Part shown: positions 17,161 to 26,029 of the stretch, piece after piece
Position numbering within the stretch: position 1 is the stretch's first letter
Layout of the letters: every line of letters begins with the position of its first letter
Notes under the pieces: generated by a model
Seen by the model: the letters and a program-made list of their open reading frames with translations, nothing else
Database searches by the model: none
Told to the model about the DNA's origin: nothing
NCBI RefSeq assembly: GCF_023923225.1
Contig: NZ_CP099489.1
Coordinates: 744,001-808,000 of the forward strand
Length of the DNA stretch: 64,000 bases
Source: Ornithinimicrobium faecis
GTDB lineage: Bacteria > Actinomycetota > Actinomycetes > Actinomycetales > Dermatophilaceae
Direction: 5' to 3'
Made by a program: the position numbers and the translations under genes

Positions 17161-17840
17161 AGCGCCTCGAACTTGTAGCCGAGGCCACGCACGGTGACGA
17201 TGTGCTGAGGCTGACCCGGGTCGGGCTCGATCTTGGCGCGCAGACGCTTGACGTGCACGTCGAGCGTCTTGGTGTCCCCGACGTAGTCGCTGCCCCACAC
17301 CCGGTCGATCAGCTGACCCCGGGTGAGCACGCGCCCGGCGTTGCGCAGCAGCATCTCCAGCAGCTCGAACTCCTTGAGCGGCAGGGAGACCGTGTCGCCG
17401 TTGACCGAGACGGTGTGCCGTTCGACATCCATCCGGACTGGGCCGGACTCGACGGTCGCGGGGACCAACTCCTCCGGCTCCACCTGCCGACGCAGCACGG
17501 CCTTGATCCGAGCGAGCAGCTCGCGGCCGGAGTAGGGCTTGGTGACGTAGTCGTCAGCACCGATCTCCAGACCGACGACCTTGTCCACCTCGCTGTCCTT
17601 GGCGGTCAGCATGATCACCGGCACAGATGACTTCGCGCGCAGGGAGCGGCACACGTCAACGCCGGACAGACCGGGCAGCATCAGGTCCAGGAGCACCAGG
17701 TCGGCGCCGTTCCGATCGAACTCGGTGAGGGCGTCCGGTCCGGTTTCGGCCACGGCGACGTCGTAGCCCTCCTTCTGGAGCATGTAGGAGAGCGGGTCGG
17801 AGAACGATTCCTCGTCCTCGACCACCAGGATCCGGGTCAT
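17157..17840 (-). CDS. regX3: phosphate-responsive response regulator RegX3
   Basis: OmpR-type response regulator, 227 residues, partner of SenX3 in phosphate starvation. Receiver: acidic pocket E8/D9/E10 (VVEDEES) and phospho-acceptor D52 (LVLLDLMLPG), Thr/Lys in MLTAKDSEV and TKPY. DNA-binding winged helix at the C-terminus (LPLKEFELLEMLLRNAGRVL, then WGSDYVGDTKTLDVHVKRLR). Start overlaps the senX3 stop by 4 bases and its stop overlaps gpmI, so expression of glycolytic gpmI is tied to this regulator. Confidence 0.95.
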   Translation of the reverse strand: MTRILVVEDEESFSDPLSYMLQKEGYDVAVAETGPDALTEFDRNGADLVLLDLMLPGLSGVDVCRSLRAKSSVPVIMLTAKDSEVDKVVGLEIGADDYVTKPYSGRELLARIKAVLRRQVEPEELVPATVESGPVRMDVERHTVSVNGDTVSLPLKEFELLEMLLRNAGRVLTRGQLIDRVWGSDYVGDTKTLDVHVKRLRAKIEPDPGQPQHIVTVRGLGYKFEAL

Positions 17841-19138
17841 GAACTCACTCCTCGCTCGGGCGCACTGCCGAGATCGCGTGTCGGGTGGGTGGGTTGAACG
17901 GATGCTGACCCCGAGGTTACCGCCGGACCCCGGGGCGCGGATCTGTGGGTGGTGTGTGTGGGCGGGAGCGCTGCCTCCGCAGCGCCGCCTGTGGAGCCCT
18001 CGCTCGACAGGTGGGCGGCGGGCAGCCGGATCGTGAAGGTCGATCCCTGCCCAAGTTGGCTCCAGACCACGACGTCACCGCCGAGGTTGGCGCAGATGTG
18101 CTTGACGATGGACAGGCCCAGACCCGTGCCTCCGGTGGCGCGGGACCGGGCGGCATCGACGCGGTAGAACCGCTCGAAGATCCGCTCCTGGTCTCCGGGG
18201 GAGATGCCGTTGCCCTGGTCGGTCACCGAGATCTCGACCAGTTCCCCCCGGCGGCGACTGACCACAGCGATCGGGCTGGACTCGTCGGAATAGTTGATGG
18301 CGTTGGTCACCAGGTTCCGGATGGCCGTGGTGATCAGTTCGGCGTCTCCGTGCACCTCCAGCTGCTCTGTGGGCCCGATGTGCTTGACGGTGATCCGTCG
18401 CTCACCGGCGACGATGCGGGTGTGCTCCACGGCCTCGCGGGCACACTGGCTCACATCAACGGTCACCAACGGGTCGGACAGATCTGCTGCCTGCAGACGG
18501 GACAGGTCGACGATCTCGCTCACCAGCCGGGTCAGTCGAGTCGACTCGATCTTCATCCGCTGAGCGAACCGCTGGACTGCGACCGGGTCATCGGCGGCCT
18601 CTGCGACGGCCTCGGCGAGGAGAGCGAGCCCACCGACCGGTGTCTTCAGCTCGTGGCTGACATTGACCACGAAGTCGCGTCGGACCTCCTCGACGCGGCG
18701 GGCCTTGGTGCGGTCGTCGACCAGGGCCAGCACGAGCTCGCGCCCGAGGGGCGCCACCCGCACGCCGACCACCATCACGCCCTGGCCGAGCGGCCCACGG
18801 GCGAGTTCCAACTCCGCCTCGCGGATGGTCCCGTCGCGGTGCACCTGCACCGCCAGGGTGCGCAGCTCGGCGTGCGTCAGGTTGTTGCCCCGGACCAGTC
18901 CATAGGCGACGGCGGTGGCGCTGGTCTTGACGACCCGTCCGCCCGCGTCAAGGACGATGGCGCCATCCCGCAGCACGGCGAGCACGTCGGCTGCCCCGTC
19001 CGGCACCCGGGGGTCGATGGATGATTGGGTCGTGGACGGCTCGTGTCGACGCTCGGAGGCACGGACCAGCAGGGTGGCGATGACAGCGAGCGCCAACCCG
19101 AGCACCACGCCCAGGGCTCCCGCCGTTATTCCGTCCAC
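17837..19138 (-). CDS. senX3: sensor histidine kinase SenX3
   Basis: 433-residue membrane kinase. One N-terminal hydrophobic segment (GALGVVLGLALAVIATLLV), a PAS-like domain (about 50-145), then the HisKA H-box NVSHELKTPVGG with H162, N-box NLVTNAINYSD, G1 DQGNGISPGD and G2 GGTGLGLSIVK. A low-complexity C-terminal tail follows. The GTG start lies 6 bases after a TAGGCT box on the minus strand (19145-19150). Divergent phoU supports the phosphate-sensing role. Confidence 0.95.
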   Translation of the reverse strand: MDGITAGALGVVLGLALAVIATLLVRASERRHEPSTTQSSIDPRVPDGAADVLAVLRDGAIVLDAGGRVVKTSATAVAYGLVRGNNLTHAELRTLAVQVHRDGTIREAELELARGPLGQGVMVVGVRVAPLGRELVLALVDDRTKARRVEEVRRDFVVNVSHELKTPVGGLALLAEAVAEAADDPVAVQRFAQRMKIESTRLTRLVSEIVDLSRLQAADLSDPLVTVDVSQCAREAVEHTRIVAGERRITVKHIGPTEQLEVHGDAELITTAIRNLVTNAINYSDESSPIAVVSRRRGELVEISVTDQGNGISPGDQERIFERFYRVDAARSRATGGTGLGLSIVKHICANLGGDVVVWSQLGQGSTFTIRLPAAHLSSEGSTGGAAEAALPPTHTTHRSAPRGPAVTSGSASVQPTHPTRDLGSAPERGVSS

Positions 19139-19327
19139 GCCTCTAGCCTAGGTCGCCAGGAGCACTTCTTAGGCCCACGATGGCGCCCACGCAGCGCACT
19201 CGACCACGGAAGTGAGCGTGATCCGTTCTGCTGGTCGGGTGGTGTTCACCTGGCGGGTGGTCTTCGTTCATCAGACACTGAGAGACTCGCCGACGAGATT
19301 CCGGATCTAAAGAGAGGGAGGGATCCG
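19139..19327. promoter_or_regulatory. senX3/phoU divergent regulatory region with putative RegX3/PhoP-type box
   Basis: Contains direct half-sites GTTCACC (19244-19250) and GTTCATC (19266-19272) spaced exactly 22 bases, two turns of an 11-base register used by PhoP/RegX3-type regulators. The spacing and half-sites are seen; binding is inferred. phoU has a GGGAGG ribosome site just before its ATG at 19328. Confidence 0.55.
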
Positions 19328-20020
19328 ATGCGCATCGCATTCACCGAGGAGCTGCAGTTCATCTCCGACCAGTTGGTCGAGATGGCGGGGCTGACGGCCA
19401 CGGCACTGGACCAGGCCACGACCGCGCTCATGGAGGCTGACCTGGACAAGGCCGAGGCTGTCATCAGCGCGGACGAGCACATTGACGCGGTTCGTCGCGA
19501 CCTGGACACCCGGGCCGTGGATGCCCTGGCCCGTCAGCAGCCGGTTGCGACCGACCTGCGGACCCTGGTCACCGCGATGCGCATGAGCGCCGACCTCGAG
19601 CGGATGGGCGACCTGGCCCGGCATGTGGCCAAGCTGGCCCGTCTCCGCTATCCGCACCAGGTGCTGCCCAAGGAGCTCAACGCCACCTTCTCCCGGATGG
19701 CGGAGGTTGCCGAGGCGCTGGTCAATGAGGCAGCCCGCATCATCAGGGACAACGACGTCGAGGCCGTTGCCCAGCTCAAGATCACTGACGACGAGATGGA
19801 CGACCTCCACCGCGACGTGTTCCGGACGCTGCTGGACGACGACTGGGCCAGCGGTGTCCAGGCCGCCATCGACGCCACCTTGCTGAGCCGCTACTACGAA
19901 CGATTCGGTGACCACGCCGTCTCGATCGCCCAGCGTGTGGTCTATCTGGTGACGGGGCAGTGGGATGACGACTTTCTCAACGTTGAGGAGCGCCTTGAGG
20001 TGACCGAGGTCAAGAGCTGA
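19328..20020 (+). CDS. phoU: phosphate transport system regulator PhoU
   Basis: Cytosolic negative regulator of phosphate signalling, 230 residues made of two PhoU three-helix repeats, each with the metal-cluster pattern (DLRTLVTAMRMSADLERMGD and ATLLSRYYERFGDHAVSIAQ). The ATG at 19328 follows GGGAGG by 6 bases. Upstream lies the divergent senX3-regX3 operon with a possible RegX3 box between them; no pst genes are in the window. Confidence 0.95.
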   Translation: MRIAFTEELQFISDQLVEMAGLTATALDQATTALMEADLDKAEAVISADEHIDAVRRDLDTRAVDALARQQPVATDLRTLVTAMRMSADLERMGDLARHVAKLARLRYPHQVLPKELNATFSRMAEVAEALVNEAARIIRDNDVEAVAQLKITDDEMDDLHRDVFRTLLDDDWASGVQAAIDATLLSRYYERFGDHAVSIAQRVVYLVTGQWDDDFLNVEERLEVTEVKS

Positions 20021-20046
20021 GCCGGACCTCGCGCCCGGCACCGACG

Positions 20047-20080
20047 CGAACGGCCCGCACCACGTGGTGCGGGCCGTTCG
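20047..20080. terminator. bidirectional hairpin terminator between phoU and lpqE
   Basis: A 34-base perfect palindrome with 17-bp arms (CGAACGGCCCGCACCAC and its complement) placed 26 bases after the phoU stop and 16 bases before the end of the convergent lipoprotein gene. No U-tract, as is usual in actinobacteria. Confidence 0.75.
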
Positions 20081-20096
20081 CTATGACCGGTTGTGG

Positions 20097-20636
20097 TCAG
20101 GACGATGAGTCGGCGGTCGAGGACACCAGGTCGCCGTAGGGGCCTTGCGGCAGCACCACCGGGGCGAGCCCGCTGTCGGCGTCACCCAACGACGTCTGGA
20201 CGACGATGGTGACGATGCCGCCGGGGCTGGCCTCGACGGCTGGCAGTTCCACCGGCGTGCCCGAGCCCTCGGGGCTCGCGCCGTCGAGCCGGACGGACTG
20301 TCCGGGTGCGACGCTCACTGTGGGCGACAGTGCGACCATCTGCCCTTCGGTGTTGACCGCGAGGGTGACGTCGGCCGGCTCCGTGGCGTTGTTGACCACG
20401 AGTCCGCTGACCACGCCGGCGGCTCCATTGCCCTCGCTGACCACGAGCAGGTCACGCACGGCAACGTCACCGGCATCGACGGAGACTCCGTCGGCCGGGT
20501 CATAGTTCATGTCGGTTGTCACCGGCGAGCTGATCTGGCAGGCGCTGAGAGTCAACGCCGCCGCCAGCGCGAGCCCGGCGGCGGCCAGGCGGCGGGGACG
20601 GGGGGAGAGCTGCGGGGCTGCGGTCCTGGAGATCAC
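20097..20636 (-). CDS. LpqE-like lipoprotein
   Basis: 179-residue exported lipoprotein. After RPRRLAAAGLALAAALTL the lipobox LSAC places the modified cysteine at residue 33. The mature part is a beta-sandwich-like domain (VRDLLVVSEGNGAAGVVSGL, ATEPADVTLAVN) of the copper-chaperone-like type, with an acidic Ser tail. In mycobacteria lpqE is divergent from carD exactly as here. The GTG at 20636 is 7 bases after TAGAGT. No Met/His copper ligands are obvious, so a copper role is not supported. Confidence 0.85.
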   Translation of the reverse strand: MISRTAAPQLSPRPRRLAAAGLALAAALTLSACQISSPVTTDMNYDPADGVSVDAGDVAVRDLLVVSEGNGAAGVVSGLVVNNATEPADVTLAVNTEGQMVALSPTVSVAPGQSVRLDGASPEGSGTPVELPAVEASPGGIVTIVVQTSLGDADSGLAPVVLPQGPYGDLVSSTADSSS

Positions 20637-20764
20637 GAGGGACACTCTAGCCGTCCTCGTGCGCGCGCGGTGAAGACCCGTGTGCACCAGGTCGGTCGAG
20701 TGGGCCCCGCAGCCACCGAGAGGCCTTTCCGAGACGCTGACCAGCACAAATATCAAACATGTCA

Positions 20765-20820
20765 TTACGTGATCTGCGCCACGCGTGTTATCCTTGGGGT
20801 CCGCGAAAGGGGCTAACTGA
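20765..20820 (+). promoter_or_regulatory. carD promoter
   Basis: TTACGT (20765-20770), 18 bases, TATCCT (20789-20794), giving a leader of about 20 bases with AAAGGGG near 20806-20812 as ribosome site. Unlike most genes here carD has a leader. Confidence 0.5.
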
Positions 20821-20822
20821 AG

Positions 20823-21305
20823 ATGACGTTCAAGGTCGGCGAGACGGTTGTGTACCCGCACCACGGGGCCGCACTGATCGAGGAAATGAAGAAGCGCACC
20901 ATCAAGGGCGAGGAGAAACTTTACCTAAAGCTCAAGGTCGCTCAAGGTGATCTGACCATCGAAGTTCCCGCAGAAAACTGCGATCTGGTGGGTGTCCGCG
21001 ACGTCGTCGGCAAGGAGGGTCTGGACAAGGTGTTCGAGGTGCTGCGCGCCGAGCACACCGAGGAGCCGACCAACTGGTCCCGCCGCTACAAGGCCAACCT
21101 GGAGAAGCTCGCCTCTGGTGACGTCATCCGCGTGGCCGAGGTCGTCCGCGACCTGTGGCGCCGCGACAAGGACCGTGGCCTGTCCACCGGTGAGAAGCGC
21201 CTCCTCAACAAGGCCCGTCAGATCCTGGTCTCCGAGCTCGCGCTCGCCGAGAAGACCAACGAGGACAAGGCCGAGGCCACGCTGGACGAGGTCCTGGCCT
21301 CCTGA
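20823..21305 (+). CDS. carD: RNA polymerase-binding transcription factor CarD
   Basis: Stabilises the open complex at promoters by binding the RNA polymerase beta subunit and the upstream edge of the bubble. 160 residues: N-terminal Tudor-like RID ([37 protein letters not shown]) and C-terminal helical DNA-binding domain with the conserved Trp in LENLASGD-like [14 protein letters not shown]...VRDLWRR. It uses TAC for tyrosine, unlike many neighbours, which fits high expression. Its stop overlaps the likely CTG start of ispD. Confidence 0.97.
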   Translation: MTFKVGETVVYPHHGAALIEEMKKRTIKGEEKLYLKLKVAQGDLTIEVPAENCDLVGVRDVVGKEGLDKVFEVLRAEHTEEPTNWSRRYKANLEKLASGDVIRVAEVVRDLWRRDKDRGLSTGEKRLLNKARQILVSELALAEKTNEDKAEATLDEVLAS

Positions 21306-22567
21306 GCCCACAGCACCGCGTCGGCGTCATCCTGGTGGCCGCCGGCCGGGGCACCCGCCTCGGCGCCGACCGGCCCAAGGCGCTCGTTCCACTCGGGCGC
21401 GGGCCCGATGCAGCACCGCTTGTGACACACGCCCTCCGGGGCGTGTTGTCATGTCCGGACCTGTCCGACGTGGTGGTCGTGGCACCACCAGACCGTATGC
21501 CGGAGCTCACCGCCGCCGTCGACCTCACCGGCGTCGAGCTCACCAGTGCGGGAGCCGGGCAGGTGCAGGTCACCGTGGTCGCGGGTGGCGCCGAACGCAG
21601 CGACTCGGTCGCAGCGGGTCTGGCGGCCCTGCCTCCCGGAGTCGGCATCGTGCTGGTGCACGACGCAGCCCGTGCACTGACGCCACCTGCGGTGTTCGAG
21701 CGGGTCGTCGAGGCGGTGCGGCACGGCCACAGCGCCGTCGTCCCGGCCCTGCCCGTGACCGACACCATCAAGATGGTCGACGCGCGGGACCACGTCGTCT
21801 CCACTCCCGACCGCAACGCGCTCCGGGCGGTCCAGACCCCTCAGGGCTTCCTGCGCGAGACGCTGGAGCGAGCGCACCACGAGGCTGGCGGATCGGTCAC
21901 TGACGACGCCGGTCTCGTGGAGAGTCTCGGCGACGCAGTGTTCGTCGTGCCCGGCGATCCCAGGTCGCGCAAGATCACAGATGCCGAGGACCTGGCGGTC
22001 GTGGAGAGCTGGCTGAGCGCAACACCAGCCAGAGGGGCGACTCCGGTGCTGCTGGTCCTGGGTGGGCTGCCCGGCACCGGCAAGACGACCCTCGCCCGCG
22101 CCTGGGCGCGGTCTCGGCGCGCCGCACACGTGCGAGTCGACACCATCGAGGTGGCCCTGCAACGCGCGGGCGCCGACCAGGTCGGTCCGCAGGGATACGC
22201 CGCGGCCTATGCCCTGGCTGCGGACCAACTGGCCCTGGGCCTTGATGTGGTGGCCGACTCAGTCAACCCGCTGCCGGTCACGCGAGCGGCGTGGCGCGAG
22301 GTGGCCAGCGCCTCCGGGGCCACTGTCCTCGAGGTCGAGTTGACCTGCGCAGCAACAGAACACCGTGAGCGAGTGGAGGGCCGCACGGCTGACATCGTCG
22401 GCCACCAAGTGCCCGACTGGTCAGGGGTTCAGGCGGCTGACTACGTGCCCTGGACCGACGCCGACGTCGCTCTGGACACCACAGACGTTGACGTGAGTGA
22501 CCTGCTGGCGCACGTGGAGCAGGCGCTGGCAGCCGTCCCTGAGGTTGGCAAGCCCACTGCCCCCTGA
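21302..22567 (+). CDS. ispD: IspD cytidylyltransferase fused to a P-loop kinase-like domain
   Basis: Residues 1 to about 235 are 2-C-methyl-D-erythritol 4-phosphate cytidylyltransferase of the MEP isoprenoid pathway: [50 protein letters not shown] and [12 protein letters not shown]. Residues about 243-415 are a separate AAA_33-type P-loop domain with Walker [10 protein letters not shown] (255-263). No stop or start lies between them. The frame has no ATG, GTG or TTG before GTG 21335, which would delete the first beta strand, so I place the start at CTG 21302, giving a 4-base overlap (CTGA) with the carD stop. ispF follows 1.3 kb on. Confidence 0.88.
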   Translation: MSPQHRVGVILVAAGRGTRLGADRPKALVPLGRGPDAAPLVTHALRGVLSCPDLSDVVVVAPPDRMPELTAAVDLTGVELTSAGAGQVQVTVVAGGAERSDSVAAGLAALPPGVGIVLVHDAARALTPPAVFERVVEAVRHGHSAVVPALPVTDTIKMVDARDHVVSTPDRNALRAVQTPQGFLRETLERAHHEAGGSVTDDAGLVESLGDAVFVVPGDPRSRKITDAEDLAVVESWLSATPARGATPVLLVLGGLPGTGKTTLARAWARSRRAAHVRVDTIEVALQRAGADQVGPQGYAAAYALAADQLALGLDVVADSVNPLPVTRAAWREVASASGATVLEVELTCAATEHRERVEGRTADIVGHQVPDWSGVQAADYVPWTDADVALDTTDVDVSDLLAHVEQALAAVPEVGKPTAP

Positions 22568-22590
22568 GTCGGCCTCGCCCGCGCTGAAAT

Positions 22591-22662
22591 CGTCTTGGAG
22601 CACCGAACGGTTCTGACAGCGTGACATAGCAGGCTCCAAGAACCGTTTGAGGCTCTAAGACG
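22591..22662. repeat. structured intergenic repeat, copy B
   Basis: Outer arms 22591-22601 / 22652-22662 pair over 11 bases with one G-T; middle arms AACGGTTCT 22606-22614 / AGAACCGTT 22639-22647 are perfect. Shares CGGTTCTGACAGC and a 19-base right block (CAGGCTCCAAGAACCGTTT) with copy A at 3474-3541, but its outer arms have a different sequence. Located directly after the ispD stop. Confidence 0.8.
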
Positions 22663-22851
22663 GTCGCAGGAGGCACCAGCGGCACGGCCTCACTCTCGGC
22701 ATGAGCGTGAGAGGCAGCGCCCCGCGTTCGAGTCGCCGTTCCGCCCGAGGACTTCGACACGATATCGAGACGGCCGCGTCCGGTGGTCTTGTCAGTTCGC
22801 CGACGACGCTCCCGCTTCCCCGGCCGATCGAGCGGGCCGCCTGCGGGTGGG
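22663..22851. other. intergenic remainder without a recognised gene
   Basis: About 190 bases after repeat copy B. The ends of the LLM gene form a small inverted repeat (TCATGCC / GGCATGA). A minus-strand reading frame here is Arg-rich with a vague helix-turn-helix look, but I cannot support a gene. Confidence 0.4.
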
Positions 22852-23805
22852 TCATGCCAGGTGAGGCATGACTTCTGAGGCGATCAACTCCAGGTGGTCT
22901 ACCACGTCGTCCGACAGGTCGAGCACCTGCAGATAGACCCGCGTGACCCCGGTCTGCTCCACCCACTCGCCGATTCGCTGCACCACCTGGTCGGGTGTCC
23001 CGGCCAGCCCGTCAGCACGGAGCTGGTCCAGGTCCCGTCCGATCGCCGCAGCCCGGGCACGGATCTGCGCGTCGTCCCGACCGACCACTGTCGTCAGAGC
23101 GGCGGAGCGGATCAGGCTGTCCGCGGCGCGGCCGGCGTCCTGGCAGGCCGCGGTGGCGCGCTCAAACTGCACCTGCGCCTGCTCCAACGGAGCGAAGGCC
23201 ACGTTGAACTCGGCGGCATAGCGGGCGGCCAGCGCCGGAGTGCGCCGCTTGCCCATGCCACCCACGATGATCGGTGGCCCAAAGGAGTGCGGGTCGCGCT
23301 GCACCGGCTTCGGAAGCCCAGGCGAGTCGGTCACGGTCAGGTTCGCCCCGGCATACGAGAACCGTTGTCCCACAGGGGTCCCCCACAGTCCGGTGATAAC
23401 CGCCAGGGAGTCCTCCAGCAGGTCGAACCGGGCCCCGACCGCGGGGAACGGGATGCCATAGGCCGCGTGCTCTGCCTCGAACCAGCCGGCGCCGAGGCCG
23501 AACTCGACGCGCCCGTCACTCATCGCGTCCACCTGTGCCACCGTGATCGCGGTCGGTCCGGGGAGGCGGAAAGTCGCCGAACTGACCAGGGTGCCCAACC
23601 TGATCCTGGAGGTCTCCCGGGCCAGTCCGGCCAGCGTCACCCAGGCGTCGGTCGGACCTGGCAGACCATCGCCTTCCCCCATCGCCAGGTAGTGGTCGGA
23701 CCGGAAGAAGGCGTCGAAGCCGGCGTCCTCGGCCGTCCGTGCTGCGCGGAGCTGGTCGTCATAGGTCACGCCCTGCTGGGGCTCAGTAAAGATGCGTAGG
23801 TCCAC
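22852..23805 (-). CDS. LLM-class F420-dependent oxidoreductase
   Basis: Luciferase-like TIM barrel of 317 residues. Typical blocks: GFDAFFRSDHYLAMGEGDGL, TSRIRLGTLVSSATFRLPG, VDAMSDGRVEFGLGAGWFEAEH and the C-terminal GTPDQVVQRIGEWVEQTGV. The group is F420-dependent in actinobacteria; FMN use is possible. Stands alone on the minus strand between ispD and ispF, which separates two genes that are adjacent in relatives. Substrate not predictable. Confidence 0.9.
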   Translation of the reverse strand: MDLRIFTEPQQGVTYDDQLRAARTAEDAGFDAFFRSDHYLAMGEGDGLPGPTDAWVTLAGLARETSRIRLGTLVSSATFRLPGPTAITVAQVDAMSDGRVEFGLGAGWFEAEHAAYGIPFPAVGARFDLLEDSLAVITGLWGTPVGQRFSYAGANLTVTDSPGLPKPVQRDPHSFGPPIIVGGMGKRRTPALAARYAAEFNVAFAPLEQAQVQFERATAACQDAGRAADSLIRSAALTTVVGRDDAQIRARAAAIGRDLDQLRADGLAGTPDQVVQRIGEWVEQTGVTRVYLQVLDLSDDVVDHLELIASEVMPHLA

Positions 23806-23884
23806 TCGACACAGTCTGGCTCACGCCGCCTGGCCCTTGGCGCACTGCACCCACCCATGACTGCACCGACCTACAGTGGGCGCC

Positions 23885-24388
23885 ATGAGCAGCTCCGCCC
23901 CGACCCCCTTCCGAGTCGGCACCGGCGTCGACGTCCACGCCTATGCGCCCGAGGGGAGCGAGAAGGCGCTGATGCTGGGCTGCCTTGAGTGGCCGGGGGA
24001 GCGTGCCATCGAGGGGCACTCGGACGGTGACGTGGCTGCCCACGCCACGTGCGACGCCCTGTTGTTGGCGTCGGGCCTGGGGGACCTGGGGTCTGTTTTT
24101 GGCACCGACCGACCCGAGATGGCCGGAGCCAGCGGTGTCGACATGCTCGCCGAGGTGCTGCGACTCCTGACCGCCGCAGGGTGGTCGGTGGGCAACGTGG
24201 CGGTGCAGGTGATCGGCAACCGACCCAAGGTCGGACCCCGACGGGCCGAGGCCGCCGCGGCCATGTCGGCTGCTCTCGGGGGTGCCCCGGTGTCGATCTC
24301 GGCCACGACGACCGATGGGCTGGGACTGACCGGACGCGGCGAGGGTGTGGCCGCGATCGCGACCGCGCTCGTGGTCTCGGCCAGCTAG
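23885..24388 (+). CDS. ispF: 2-C-methyl-D-erythritol 2,4-cyclodiphosphate synthase
   Basis: MEP pathway enzyme, trimeric, zinc-dependent. The 167-residue product shows the metal ligands in [11 protein letters not shown] and the loop [19 protein letters not shown], then [10 protein letters not shown] and the C-terminal [14 protein letters not shown] signature. The ATG at 23885 follows TACAGT by 7 bases. It works two steps after IspD, encoded upstream. Confidence 0.96.
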   Translation: MSSSAPTPFRVGTGVDVHAYAPEGSEKALMLGCLEWPGERAIEGHSDGDVAAHATCDALLLASGLGDLGSVFGTDRPEMAGASGVDMLAEVLRLLTAAGWSVGNVAVQVIGNRPKVGPRRAEAAAAMSAALGGAPVSISATTTDGLGLTGRGEGVAAIATALVVSAS

Positions 24389-24401
24389 ACGCTCGCCCCT
24401 G

Positions 24402-24785
24402 TCACCACGACACGAAAAGTGCCAGGAGGATCCCTGGCCACCAGAACCACCAGGCGATCGTGCGCCGCACCAGGCACCACCCGCGGTGCCGGAAGACCAG
24501 CATCGTGATCAGCGAGAGGATGAGGGAGAGCACGAGCAGCAGGCAGATGGCAATGCCGATCAGCGGATAGGACTCGGCGGCCGCCACGCCGATGAGGAAG
24601 ACCACGGCATAGATCGCCAGAGTGATCAGCGGCAACAGTCCGTACCACCAGAAACGCCCCCAGAAGCCCTCGCGAGGGCGGAGCACGGTGCTGCCGCACG
24701 GGCATGGCATCTCATCGGGCGGCACCGGGGAGGTCACTCCCGCACGGCGGCGCCCACTTGCTTGGTCACTCAGTTCCCCGCTCAC
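24402..24785 (-). CDS. small membrane protein with CxC motif
   Basis: 127 residues. A soluble N-terminus with a lone PCPCGS motif (half of a zinc ribbon at most), then three or four transmembrane segments rich in Leu/Ile (LITLAIYAVVFLIGVAAAES, LIGIAICLLLVLSLILSLIT) and a Trp-rich end. GTG 24785 follows TATCCT by 6 bases on the minus strand. Convergent with ispF. I recognise no family. Confidence 0.65.
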   Translation of the reverse strand: MSGELSDQASGRRRAGVTSPVPPDEMPCPCGSTVLRPREGFWGRFWWYGLLPLITLAIYAVVFLIGVAAAESYPLIGIAICLLLVLSLILSLITMLVFRHRGWCLVRRTIAWWFWWPGILLALFVSW

Positions 24786-24943
24786 CGCGGCAGGATAACG
24801 CGCGGCGGAACCTGGACGGGGTCGCGTGGGCGCGGAGCAGGGCGCTCTGCTGCCCCGGACACACCGAAGGTGACTGCCGCGAGGACAACGCCTAGATTGG
24901 GCGGACGGCATCGTCGCCACCGTCCACGCAGAGGGAGTCACCA

Positions 24944-26029
24944 GTGCCCAGCACAGTCAAGGGAGTCATCGCCCGCAGCAAGGGAGCCGACGTCGAGGTC
25001 GTCGACATCGTGGTCCCTGATCCCGGCCCCGGGGAGGCCGTTGTCAAGGTGGAGGCCTGCGGGGTCTGCCACACCGACCTGCACTATCGCGAGGGCGGTA
25101 TTAACGACGAGTTCCCGTTCCTGCTGGGTCACGAGGCCGCTGGTGTCGTGGAGGCGGTCGGCGAGGGCGTCACCGAGGTGGCGCCCGGTGACTTCGTGAT
25201 CCTGAACTGGCGGGCCGTCTGCGGACAGTGCCGGGCCTGCGCCAAGGGCCAGCCCTGGTATTGCTTCAACACCGCCAACGCCACCCAGAAGATGACGCTG
25301 ACCGACGGCACCGAGCTCTCGCCCGCGCTGGGGATCGGCGCGTTCATCGAGAAGACCCTGGTTGCCGCCGGGCAGTGCACCAAGGTCGACAAGGAGGCCT
25401 CGGCGGCTGCCGCCGGGCTGCTCGGCTGCGGGATCATGGCGGGCTTCGGTGCCGCCGTCAACACCGGTGGCGTCGGGCGCGGCGACTCGGTCGCCGTCAT
25501 TGGCTGCGGCGGCGTCGGCAACGCCGCGATCGCTGGAGCTGCGCTGGCTGGAGCCACCACGATCATCGCCGTCGACCTGGACGACCGGAAGCTGGAGGGC
25601 GCCAAGGCCTTTGGCGCCACCCACACGGTCAACAGCTCCGGGCGGGACCCGGTCGTGGCGATCCAGGAGCTGACCGGAGGCTTCGGCGCGGACCTGGTCG
25701 TGGACGCGGTCGGGCGACCAGAGACCTACAAGCAGGCGTTCTATGCCCGGGACCTGGCCGGCACGGTCGTCCTGGTGGGGGTGCCGACCCCCGAGATGAC
25801 GGTTGAGCTCCCGCTGCTGGACGTCTTCGGGCGCGGTGGCTCGCTGAAGTCGAGCTGGTATGGCGACTGCCTGCCCTCCCGCGACTTCCCGATGCTGATC
25901 GACCTCTATCGCCAGGGGCGCTTCGACCTGGACGCCTTCGTCACCGAGACCATCCCGCTCGACGGCGTCGAGGGCGCCTTCAGCAAGATGGAGCGCGGCG
26001 AGGTCCTCCGCTCGGTGGTCCAGCTGTGA
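24944..26029 (+). CDS. mscR: S-(hydroxymethyl)mycothiol dehydrogenase
   Basis: Zinc-dependent alcohol dehydrogenase, 361 residues, oxidising the mycothiol-formaldehyde adduct with NAD; it can also reduce S-nitrosomycothiol. Catalytic zinc ligands [12 protein letters not shown] and GHEAAG, structural zinc cysteines in [15 protein letters not shown], Rossmann motif [18 protein letters not shown] (24931-24937) precedes the GTG start, and TAGATT at 24893-24898 could be its -10. It overlaps the next gene by 4 bases, forming a formaldehyde detoxification pair that depends on mycothiol made by mshA/mshD. Confidence 0.94.
   Translation: MPSTVKGVIARSKGADVEVVDIVVPDPGPGEAVVKVEACGVCHTDLHYREGGINDEFPFLLGHEAAGVVEAVGEGVTEVAPGDFVILNWRAVCGQCRACAKGQPWYCFNTANATQKMTLTDGTELSPALGIGAFIEKTLVAAGQCTKVDKEASAAAAGLLGCGIMAGFGAAVNTGGVGRGDSVAVIGCGGVGNAAIAGAALAGATTIIAVDLDDRKLEGAKAFGATHTVNSSGRDPVVAIQELTGGFGADLVVDAVGRPETYKQAFYARDLAGTVVLVGVPTPEMTVELPLLDVFGRGGSLKSSWYGDCLPSRDFPMLIDLYRQGRFDLDAFVTETIPLDGVEGAFSKMERGEVLRSVVQL

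Noticed and set aside
22663..22851. Transposase-like helix-turn-helix remnant on the minus strand
   Set aside because: Only a short HPQAARSIGRGSGSVVGELT stretch looks HTH-like, with no neighbouring transposase motifs or inverted ends.
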